Below are positions 24,042 through 31,045 of a stretch of DNA of 36,066 bases, in pieces. How positions within the stretch are numbered: the stretch's first letter is position 1; the number at the start of each line of letters is the position of its first letter. The translations under genes and the position numbers were made by a program. Under the pieces are notes generated by a model. It was not told the DNA's origin, did not search any database, and saw only the letters and a list, made by a program, of their open reading frames with translations. The stretch comes from Pseudonocardiales bacterium (GTDB lineage Bacteria; Actinomycetota; Actinomycetes; Mycobacteriales; Jatrophihabitantaceae), in contig JAVEEN010000110.1 of the NCBI GenBank assembly GCA_030840445.1, forward strand, positions 1 through 36,066, in the 5' to 3' direction.

Positions 24042-24055
24042 TTTCAATATTGAAA
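24042..24055. promoter_or_regulatory. Candidate IclR operator, perfect palindrome TTTCAATATTGAAA
   Basis: A perfect 14-bp AT-rich palindrome in a GC-rich genome, midway between the divergent iclR and lyase genes (95 bases from one start, 63 from the other). Its form resembles known IclR-family operators such as TTTCA...TGAAA types. The only IclR gene in the window is adjacent, so it is the natural candidate for binding and joint control. Confidence 0.6.
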
Positions 24056-24118
24056 CAACCACGTGGGGCTGACAACGGGTGCTACGAGGCCAGCATTCCC
24101 CTGCAACCGGGAGTCGTC

Positions 24119-25612
24119 ATGATCATCGACGGGCGGACGTTGAGCGTTGCCGACCTCCGAGCCGCTGCCGTGCGGCCGGCGGGCGTGTCCCTTTCCGACG
24201 ATGCCCTGGCACGAGCTGCCGCGTCCCATGAGTTCGCACGGCTTGCCGGCGTCCGTCGTCCGATCTACGGTCGCTCGACCGGTGTCGGTGCGAACCGGAC
24301 GGTCAGCATCGCCGACGATCCGGGGGCGCTCCGGCAGGCGGCGCTCGGACTGTTGCGCAGCCACGCGACGTCGGCCGGCGAGCTACGGGCACCCGAGCGG
24401 GTCCGGGCCATGCTCCTCGTGCGGCTCAACCAACTGGCCGCCGCCGGCAGTGGCGCGGACCCGAGATTGCTCGAGGTCCTGGCCGACCTGATCAATGCCG
24501 ATGCACTGCCCCCGATCCGGGAACTGGGCGGGATCGGCACCGGTGATCTGTCCGCGCTCGCCACCACCGCCTTGGCGATCGAGGGCGAGGTCCCCACGCT
24601 GGGTCCGGGCGGGCAGCCGGGTGGGTACCCGGCTGGGTACCCGGCAAGGCCGGCGTTCCGGTTCGGCTTGGGCGACGCGCTGCCCTTTCTGAGCAGCAAC
24701 GCGGCGACGCTGGCCGATGCGGCGCTCGGCCTGGACGGGCTGCAACGGCTGGCCGAAGCGGTGGTGGTCGTCGCGGCGCTCAGTTTCAGCGCGGTGGACG
24801 GCAACGACGAGGCATTCGCCGGTGCGGTCGAGCAGGTGACGCCGTTCGAGGGCGCGCGCTGGGTCTGCCGCTCGGTCCGCGCGATGGTCGACCCGGTGCC
24901 GGCCGCTCGCATCCAGGACCCGTTCGGGTTGCGCACGCTGCCTCAGGTGCACGGCGCCTTCATCGATGCGCTGGCTGCCCTTGAGCGAACGGTCCTGGCC
25001 CTGATGAACACCTCGTCGGAGAACCCGGTGCTGTCACCGGAGCTCGGGGTGGCTCATCACGGTGGGTTCCACGCGGCCTACCTGGCCCAAGCCCTGGACG
25101 CGGTGGCACTGGCGGCCGCGCAATCCGCCCAGCTCTCGTTGGCGCGCCTGACCATGCTGGACGAACCTGCGTTGACCGGCCTGGCGCCGTTTCTCGGGGA
25201 CGGTACGCCGGGCGCGTCCGGCACGATGATCGTGGAGTACGTGTCGGCCTCGGCTCTGGCGGCGTTGCGGGCGCTGGCGGTGCCGGCCAGTCTGCAGACC
25301 GTCACGCTGTCGCGCGGCGTCGAGGAGGACGCCAGTTTCGCGTCGCTGGCAGCTCGCCAGGTGCTCGACTCGGTAGCCCTGTTCCGCACCGTCCTGGCCG
25401 GCGAGTTGGTGGCCGCGGTGCGCTGCATCCGGCTGCGCGGGCTGACGCCTTCGGTCCTAGGGCCCGTCCTCGATGCGGCGGCTGAACTCGGCGGCGAGGC
25501 CGCAGACCGGGATCTCACCGGCGACCTCGACGTCGCCGGGCGCTTGGTGGACGCCCTGCCCGGCTTGCTCGCTCAGATCATGTCGTCCAGCGGACGAAGC
25601 TCGTCGGCATAG
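24119..25612 (+). CDS. Histidine/aromatic ammonia-lyase-like protein with altered MIO motif
   Basis: A 497-residue member of the HAL/PAL superfamily, which eliminate ammonia (or related leaving groups) from amino acids. Family landmarks are Tyr50 in IYGRSTGVGAN, LRSHATSAG, QDPFGLRTLPQVHGA, NTSSENPVL, and VTLSRGVEEDASF where the catalytic Glu region lies. The cofactor-forming Ala-Ser-Gly of typical enzymes is Gly-Thr141-Gly here (GGIGTGDLSALA), so the MIO group may form unusually or not at all. A Gly/Pro/Tyr-rich insert follows (about 162-180). The ATG at 24119 has CGGGAG five bases upstream; the longer track start would include the palindrome. It is divergent from iclR, and its 3' end overlaps the cupin gene by 40 bp. 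The substrate is unknown. Confidence 0.88.
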   Translation: MIIDGRTLSVADLRAAAVRPAGVSLSDDALARAAASHEFARLAGVRRPIYGRSTGVGANRTVSIADDPGALRQAALGLLRSHATSAGELRAPERVRAMLLVRLNQLAAAGSGADPRLLEVLADLINADALPPIRELGGIGTGDLSALATTALAIEGEVPTLGPGGQPGGYPAGYPARPAFRFGLGDALPFLSSNAATLADAALGLDGLQRLAEAVVVVAALSFSAVDGNDEAFAGAVEQVTPFEGARWVCRSVRAMVDPVPAARIQDPFGLRTLPQVHGAFIDALAALERTVLALMNTSSENPVLSPELGVAHHGGFHAAYLAQALDAVALAAAQSAQLSLARLTMLDEPALTGLAPFLGDGTPGASGTMIVEYVSASALAALRALAVPASLQTVTLSRGVEEDASFASLAARQVLDSVALFRTVLAGELVAAVRCIRLRGLTPSVLGPVLDAAAELGGEAADRDLTGDLDVAGRLVDALPGLLAQIMSSSGRSSSA

Positions 25613-26148
25613 GACACCGACTCGCGACGCAACACTCCGGTCGGGCCGACGGTGTATTGGCCCATCCGCCACAGCGGTGGCGAGTAGGCGTGGATCGACA
25701 CGCTGCCCGGGTCGCGTCCGGTCAGCCGGTGGATGTGATCGGGCCCGAAGGAGTACGCCTGCCCGGCGACCACATCGGTGGCCAGGCTGGGACGGTCCAC
25801 CGCGAGGTTGTGTTCGACCAGGCGACCCTGCACGACGGCAATCGCGCCTGAAGAGATGTCGTGGTCATGCCAGCCGGTGTCGTTTCGGGGTGTCCAGCAC
25901 AGTACCCAGATATCGACGTGCGAGTCCCGGTACAGCGAGACGTAGTGCCGTTTGTCGTCGTCGAATGCGATGTGCTGGGTCCACAGGTCCGGCTGCGCGG
26001 CGATGGCCGAGGCCAACTCCAGCAGTTCTCGCCGGTCGAGGTCACGGTTGGGCAGCGTCTGGAGGGTGAGCTGATCTGCGACCGCGCAAGCGGTTGCCCC
26101 GTCAGCCCCGCCGCGGCCCGGCGAGCTGGTATCCATTGCGTTGTTCAT
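25573..26148 (-). CDS. Cysteine dioxygenase-like cupin protein
   Basis: A 191-residue cupin of the cysteine-dioxygenase family, non-haem iron enzymes that oxidise thiols to sulfinates. The iron-binding pattern is visible: His94 and His96 in GWHDHDISSG and His140 in FGPDHIHRL, with IHAYSPPLWRMGQY towards the end. Actinobacterial members of this branch are usually only called cysteine dioxygenase family, so the thiol substrate is not certain. The ATG at 26148 follows the amidohydrolase stop directly (TAGATG), so the two are coupled. The tail overlaps the lyase 3' end by 40 bp. Confidence 0.87.
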   Translation of the reverse strand: MNNAMDTSSPGRGGADGATACAVADQLTLQTLPNRDLDRRELLELASAIAAQPDLWTQHIAFDDDKRHYVSLYRDSHVDIWVLCWTPRNDTGWHDHDISSGAIAVVQGRLVEHNLAVDRPSLATDVVAGQAYSFGPDHIHRLTGRDPGSVSIHAYSPPLWRMGQYTVGPTGVLRRESVSYADELRPLDDMI

Positions 26149-27132
26149 CTAGCGGATTCCCTTCAGGAGTCGGGCCGGGTTGGTCACGGAGATGGCGTGC
26201 CAGGCGGCTTCGCCCAGCTGTGGATCGGTGGGACCGGCGTACGGGCGGTCGCTGCCCAGCACGATCGGGTCGAGGCCCAGCGCCCGGACGAGGGCATCGA
26301 TGCCTTGCCGCCCGTACGAGGACGTGTCGACGTAGACGTTCTTCTGCAACACGGCCGAACTACCGCTGCGGGCCTCGAATCGCTCGTGGTGGACCGCCGC
26401 CAGGCCTGCACCGGCCACGAAGCACACTCGCAGGTCCGGGAGCAGGCTCGGGCCAGCCACCTGCCAGGCCCACCATGCGGCCTGCAACTGGGCCGGATAG
26501 TCGACGACCGCCGGCCACCAGGACGGGGTGCCCGGCTCGGGTGGCCCGCCTCGCCGGCCGCTCGTCGAGCCGACCGGCCCGGGGTGGACGAGAACCGGCT
26601 TGTTCTGCCGTTCGCAGCAGCGCAGCACCGCGGCCATTCGCTCGACTCCGCCCGGATCGGCGAGCTGGGTGGCACTGATCTGAAGGCCGACGAACGTGTC
26701 CGACGTCAGGTCCTGGCTCAATGCGCCGAGATCGGGATCGATCTCGCTCACCGCGGCCCAGCCGGCGAAGGGTTCGGGCAACTCGCGGACGCCGTCCCGC
26801 CAGCCCTCCAGCAACGGCTCAGCCTGGGCGGGCGGGAGTGATTCGATGCCGAGCGGGGTGGACATGGACAGCAGTACCCGAGTGCAGTCGCTGTCCAGCC
26901 GGCTCCGGCGCGACAGGTCATGATCGGCCGGATCGACTTGGTACGGGGCCTCGCCTGCCGTGATGAGTGTCCAGTCACGCAGCATCGGCGCTTCGGTCCG
27001 CCGCCGCAGGCCCTCGAGGAGCTGTTCGGGCCAGAGGTGCTGATGTACGTCGGTGCGCTCCGCGGCGCGCAGCGGTTTGGTCGCCGCCGGTCGGACCGCT
27101 GCCGTGGTGATCGGTGACGCCAGCGAGGTCAC
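26149..27132 (-). CDS. Amidohydrolase-family (amidohydrolase 2-like) protein
   Basis: A 327-residue metal-dependent hydrolase or decarboxylase-like TIM-barrel protein. It has the metal motif TDVHQHLWPE (His30, His32), KPVLVHPGP, the GAGLAAVHHERFEAR helix and the terminal Asp motif LGSDRPYAGP. The first 24 residues are a Thr/Ala/Pro-rich extension. GTG start with GGAGG about eight bases upstream. It is the first gene of a two-gene operon with the cupin, transcribed away from lacI across a gap with two LacI-type operators. The reaction cannot be told from sequence. Confidence 0.85.
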   Translation of the reverse strand: MTSLASPITTAAVRPAATKPLRAAERTDVHQHLWPEQLLEGLRRRTEAPMLRDWTLITAGEAPYQVDPADHDLSRRSRLDSDCTRVLLSMSTPLGIESLPPAQAEPLLEGWRDGVRELPEPFAGWAAVSEIDPDLGALSQDLTSDTFVGLQISATQLADPGGVERMAAVLRCCERQNKPVLVHPGPVGSTSGRRGGPPEPGTPSWWPAVVDYPAQLQAAWWAWQVAGPSLLPDLRVCFVAGAGLAAVHHERFEARSGSSAVLQKNVYVDTSSYGRQGIDALVRALGLDPIVLGSDRPYAGPTDPQLGEAAWHAISVTNPARLLKGIR

Positions 27133-27189
27133 CGGAGCACCTCCGCAGCTGGCATTGCCCTACCTCGCAGAAATCGCCACAAAGAAGTC

Positions 27190-27203
27190 GTGAACCGCTT
27201 CAC
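27190..27203. promoter_or_regulatory. LacI-type operator, site 1
   Basis: GTGAACCGCTTCAC, a near-perfect palindrome with central CG as in LacI-family sites. It is identical to site 2, which begins 25 bases later. It lies 57 bases upstream of the amidohydrolase start. Confidence 0.75.
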
Positions 27204-27214
27204 TGATACGTTTA

Positions 27215-27228
27215 GTGAACCGCTTCAC
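27215..27228. promoter_or_regulatory. LacI-type operator, site 2
   Basis: Second identical GTGAACCGCTTCAC, placed 36 bases before the lacI start codon. With site 1 it positions the regulator to control both the divergent amidohydrolase operon and its own gene. Confidence 0.75.
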
Positions 27229-27252
27229 TGCGACGCTGTCAAGCCTGCCGTT

Positions 27253-27258
27253 TACTGT
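27253..27258 (+). promoter_or_regulatory. Candidate -10 (TACTGT) for leaderless transcription of lacI
   Basis: TACTGT fits TANNNT and ends six bases before the GTG start at 27265, the same spacing as at the aldo/keto reductase and lutA genes. No ribosome site precedes the GTG. Confidence 0.45.
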
Positions 27259-27264
27259 CAATGC

Positions 27265-28275
27265 GTGTCGCAGAAGCAGCGCCGGGTGACCTTGCGCGAT
27301 ATCGCTGACGAGACCGGGCTGTCGCTGGCTGCGGTCTCCTACGCGATGCGCGGGCTCCAACTACCTCTGGAGACCCGGCAACGGGTTCAGGAGGTGGCCG
27401 ATCGCCTGGGCTATCAGGCCGATCCGATTGCCCGGGCACTGGCCTCCGGGCGCACCGGGTACGTCGGCGTGCTGTGCGGCTCACTCGGTGACCTGTGGCA
27501 GCAGGGTATCGCCGCCGCCCTCGGGCGCGGACTTCTGCAGGCCTCGCGGCAGGCGCTGATCGTCGATGCCTCCAACGACCCGGCCCTGGAGGCCTCGCTG
27601 GCCGCGCAACTGGTCGATCAACGCGTCGACGCTCTGATCTGCCTGCCGATCGACCCGGCCGCCGAGCATTGGCGTCAGGTCGCCGAACGCACGGTGCTGG
27701 TTTCCATCGGGGACGCACTGCCCGGGGTCTCCACGGCCGCTGAGGTGGTGTTCGACAACGAGGCCACCGTGTCCAGTGCCCTGGAACAACTCGCGCGGCT
27801 GGGACATCGAAATATCGCGGTCCTGACCCCCGCGACCATCGCCACACCGGATCGTCCGGCCGAGGTCGTCGTGCACCGGCTCGCCGCCGAGCTCGGAATC
27901 CGAGCGACCCTGCACACCTCCCCGTACGAACTGGACGGTGCGCACGCCGTTGCCCGAGAGATCCTGGCCGGCGCTGATCCGCCGACCGCCTTCTTCTGCC
28001 TGGCCGACTCGATGGCGTACGGGGTCTATGCCGCAACACGCGAGCTGGGGCTGCGAGTGCCCGAAGACCTCTCCGTCCTGGGCTACGACGACAACCCGGT
28101 GTCGGGTCTGCTGACCCCGCCGCTGTCCAGCTACCGCTGGCCGATCGAGCTGTTGGTCAGCTCCGTCGTGGAACGGACGGTGCGGGCGATCGATGAGGGC
28201 AAACACAGCCGGCGGAAGGTGCTGGTGCCCATTGCACAGCCCCGGCAGTCAGTTGGCCCACCAAAATCTCGCTGA
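27265..28275 (+). CDS. LacI-family transcriptional regulator
   Basis: A 336-residue regulator. The N-terminal LacI helix-turn-helix and hinge ([43 protein letters not shown]) is followed by a periplasmic-binding-like effector domain with [40 protein letters not shown] and [26 protein letters not shown] at 27265 places the HTH at the usual position; the longer track start would overlap the operators. It probably represses the divergent amidohydrolase-cupin operon and itself, and being 17 bases from sdaA may control that gene too. The effector is not predictable. Confidence 0.9.
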   Translation: MSQKQRRVTLRDIADETGLSLAAVSYAMRGLQLPLETRQRVQEVADRLGYQADPIARALASGRTGYVGVLCGSLGDLWQQGIAAALGRGLLQASRQALIVDASNDPALEASLAAQLVDQRVDALICLPIDPAAEHWRQVAERTVLVSIGDALPGVSTAAEVVFDNEATVSSALEQLARLGHRNIAVLTPATIATPDRPAEVVVHRLAAELGIRATLHTSPYELDGAHAVAREILAGADPPTAFFCLADSMAYGVYAATRELGLRVPEDLSVLGYDDNPVSGLLTPPLSSYRWPIELLVSSVVERTVRAIDEGKHSRRKVLVPIAQPRQSVGPPKSR

Positions 28276-28292
28276 GCGAGCAGAATGACATC

Positions 28293-29678
28293 GTGGCCAT
28301 CAGCGTGTTCGATCTGTTCTCCATCGGTATCGGGCCGTCGTCCTCACATACGGTGGGCCCGATGCGCGCCGCGCGTACCTTCGCCGTCGGACTTCACCAG
28401 GACGGCCTGCTCGAGAAGGTCACCAGGGTTCGCGTCGAGTTGTTCGGATCCCTCGGTGCGACCGGTCGTGGCCACGGCTCGGACCGCGCGATCATCCTCG
28501 GACTGGAGGGCGAATCGCCGGAGGACGTGGACACCTCCACGGTGCTGGAGCGGGTCGCTGCGGTGCGGGAGGCCGAATCGATCAGGATGCTCGGCGAGCA
28601 CACGGTGATGCTGCGGGCTGATGACCTCGTGCTACATCGGCGGCAGACTTTACCCTTTCACCCCAACGGTATGCGCTTTACCGCCTACGGCGATAACTTC
28701 GACGACGAGGTCACCGACCCGCTCCGGGAGCGCACCTACTACTCAGTCGGCGGCGGCTTCGTCGTGGACGAGACCGCATCCGGAGCGGACCGGATCAAGA
28801 TGGACGACACGGTGCTGCCGTACCCGTTCACGACCGCGGCCGAACTGTGCCGCACGTGCGCGGAATCAGGGCTGCCGATCTCGCAGGTCATGCTGGAGAA
28901 CGAGAAGGTCTGGCGATCCGAAGACGAGATACGTAGCGGTTTGCTGCACATCTGGGCCGTGATGCAGGAATGCGTTACCAACGGTATCGGCAGTGAAGGT
29001 GTCCTGCCGGGCGGCTTGAAGGTACGCCGACGCGCTCCGGAGCTGCACCGGTACCTGACGACGGATCAGTTGGACACCGATCCGTTGCGGGTGATGGACT
29101 GGGTGAATCTTTTCGCGCTTGCGGTGAATGAGGAGAACGCGGCCGGCGGGCGGGTGGTCACCGCGCCGACGAACGGGGCGGCGGGCATCGTGCCGGCGGT
29201 GTTGCACTACTACCTGCGATTCGTCCCCGGGGCCTCCGACGACGGTGTGGTCAGGTTCCTGCTCGCCGCGGGCGCGATTGGCGTGCTGTACAAGGAGAAT
29301 GCGTCCATCTCAGGAGCCGAGGTCGGTTGCCAGGGCGAGGTTGGGTCGGCCTGTTCGATGGCCGCTGGGGCGCTCTGCGAGGTACTCGGCGGAACGCCGA
29401 TGCAGGTTGAGAACGCCGCCGAGATCGGCATGGAACACAACTTGGGGTTGACCTGTGATCCGGTGGGCGGCCTGGTGCAGGTGCCCTGCATCGAGCGTAA
29501 TGCGATGGCGTCGGTTAAGGCCATCAACGCGGCCCGGATCGCGCTGCGCGGTGACGGCACCCATATCGTCAGTCTGGACAAGGTAATCAAGACCATGCGT
29601 GACACCGGCGCGGACATGATGGTCAAGTACAAGGAAACGTCACGGGGCGGGCTGGCGGTCAACGTCATCGAATGCTGA
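28293..29678 (+). CDS. sdaA: L-serine ammonia-lyase (L-serine dehydratase), single-chain iron-sulfur type
   Basis: A 461-residue [4Fe-4S] enzyme converting L-serine to pyruvate and ammonia. The beta domain comes first ([39 protein letters not shown]), then the alpha domain with [17 protein letters not shown] and the cluster cysteines in [19 protein letters not shown] and [14 protein letters not shown]. Length matches the fused SdaA form. GTG start 17 bases after lacI with only a weak ribosome site, so it is likely co-transcribed with lacI. Its product pyruvate connects it to central metabolism. Confidence 0.95.
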   Translation: MAISVFDLFSIGIGPSSSHTVGPMRAARTFAVGLHQDGLLEKVTRVRVELFGSLGATGRGHGSDRAIILGLEGESPEDVDTSTVLERVAAVREAESIRMLGEHTVMLRADDLVLHRRQTLPFHPNGMRFTAYGDNFDDEVTDPLRERTYYSVGGGFVVDETASGADRIKMDDTVLPYPFTTAAELCRTCAESGLPISQVMLENEKVWRSEDEIRSGLLHIWAVMQECVTNGIGSEGVLPGGLKVRRRAPELHRYLTTDQLDTDPLRVMDWVNLFALAVNEENAAGGRVVTAPTNGAAGIVPAVLHYYLRFVPGASDDGVVRFLLAAGAIGVLYKENASISGAEVGCQGEVGSACSMAAGALCEVLGGTPMQVENAAEIGMEHNLGLTCDPVGGLVQVPCIERNAMASVKAINAARIALRGDGTHIVSLDKVIKTMRDTGADMMVKYKETSRGGLAVNVIEC

Positions 29679-29705
29679 GCACCAGTTGCCGTTGCCGCGG
29701 TCGGC

Positions 29706-30956
29706 TCATTGGGTCCTGAGGCCCAATTGGGTCATGGGCGGCAGGGACACGGCGAGCTTGTGGTCCCGGCCGTTTCGGTCCAGCACACTCAGCCGTCCAC
29801 TGGTGCTGGTGAACAGCCACCGACTGTCCGGGGACCACAGCATGCTCGAATCGAAATTGCTCGGGTCCAGCGTCACGGCGATCTGGTGATCTGCTCCGGT
29901 CGTCAGATCGAGCAGGTGAATCGACTGCGAGCTACCGGAGAAGCCGAGGATGGCCGCGAGCTTGCCGTCCGGGGAGATCGCACCCGGGGCATAGTTCAGA
30001 TCGCGCCGTCCAGCCGAAAGCACGGTGCGGGCCCCCGTCGCCCGGTCAATCACCTGGGTCGTGCACTCGTGGCGGTCGTCGCATTCGCCGGTGAGCCACC
30101 GGGTCGGTCCGGCGGCGAGCACCTGCCCGGTGGTGATCCGGCGCATGCCGTGCGGCCCGGCCTCGTAGGTGCCCCCGATGTCGCTGAACATCAGATATCC
30201 CCGACCATCCGGCCACACTCCGCCGGACTGGGGTATCTGCAACACCGGCCCCGTCCGGTGGCCGTTGAAGTCGGCGAGGACCATGGCGCCATCGGGGAAG
30301 CTGGATATCCAGATGTGTGCTGGGTCAGGCCCGGGGAACACCGGTCCACTCGGCATTGAGGCACGGTCCAACTCGCGCGGCAGGCGGCCATCGGGCACGA
30401 AATAGCCGGTGACGGCATCCATCGGCCGGACGATCGCACCACCCTGGCCGACCACGAACGACACCGGGCCACCGGTGGACAGCGGCGGCAGGGCAGTCCG
30501 GGTGATCCGGCCACGGGCGAGTTCGATACGCACCACACCGTCGGCATTCCGCCCGTACAGATCCCAACCTGCAGGGACGTCCAGCAGGGAGCGGTGCAGG
30601 TCCGTGACGGCGATCGGTTCCGGTAGGCCGGCAGAAGTTGCGCTCGCGGTCGGCGACGCGATGCGGGCCGTCGAGGTCGGCGTGCTACTCGGTGACGGTA
30701 GCGGAGTCGGCGCCGCGGAGGGCCGGCCACGCTGCACCAGGCCTACCACGACCAGCACCACGAGGCTGCCCAGGATGAACAGGTACCAGCCGCCCGGTCT
30801 GATCCGCGGCCGGAGGTCAGGGGCTTCGCCGTCCGGCCGGGCGACGAACCCGGCCACCGATGACCAGTTGCCGGACTGCCCAGCCGACGAGTCAGGGTCC
30901 AGCCAGGCCACCGGATCCGGGTCCTCGCCGCGTCGCCGCATCGTTCCATCATTCAC
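29706..30956 (-). CDS. Single-pass membrane protein with extracytoplasmic beta-propeller-like domain
   Basis: A 416-residue protein with a charged cytoplasmic N-terminus (1-55), one membrane segment (about 57-75), a Ser/Thr/Pro-rich linker (78-108) and a large outer domain. The outer domain carries short repeats of the kind seen in TolB/WD40-like propellers, such as GAISPDGKLAAILGF and SMLWSPDSRWLFTSTSGRLSVLDRNG. One Cys pair (GECDDRHECTT) may form a disulfide. GTG start; an ATG six codons later is an alternative. It is divergent from the acyltransferase and may be part of cell-surface assembly, but no specific role is recognised. Confidence 0.78.
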   Translation of the reverse strand: MNDGTMRRRGEDPDPVAWLDPDSSAGQSGNWSSVAGFVARPDGEAPDLRPRIRPGGWYLFILGSLVVLVVVGLVQRGRPSAAPTPLPSPSSTPTSTARIASPTASATSAGLPEPIAVTDLHRSLLDVPAGWDLYGRNADGVVRIELARGRITRTALPPLSTGGPVSFVVGQGGAIVRPMDAVTGYFVPDGRLPRELDRASMPSGPVFPGPDPAHIWISSFPDGAMVLADFNGHRTGPVLQIPQSGGVWPDGRGYLMFSDIGGTYEAGPHGMRRITTGQVLAAGPTRWLTGECDDRHECTTQVIDRATGARTVLSAGRRDLNYAPGAISPDGKLAAILGFSGSSQSIHLLDLTTGADHQIAVTLDPSNFDSSMLWSPDSRWLFTSTSGRLSVLDRNGRDHKLAVSLPPMTQLGLRTQ

Positions 30957-31045
30957 CTCAATCGGCCGTCTCGGCGCGGCATCCGGAACTCGACCCTGCC
31001 TCGTGGAACCATGCGATTGATTCCCAGTTGTCGAACAGCGGATCG

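Noticed and set aside
24017-24118. N-terminal extension of the lyase ORF
   Set aside because: It would run through the TTTCAATATTGAAA palindrome and has no ribosome site. The ATG at 24119 has one and gives the family start.
30860-31045. N-terminal extension of the acyltransferase ORF
   Set aside because: It overlaps the divergent gene's start and reads as low-complexity. The family begins at RRFAGLDGLRAL.
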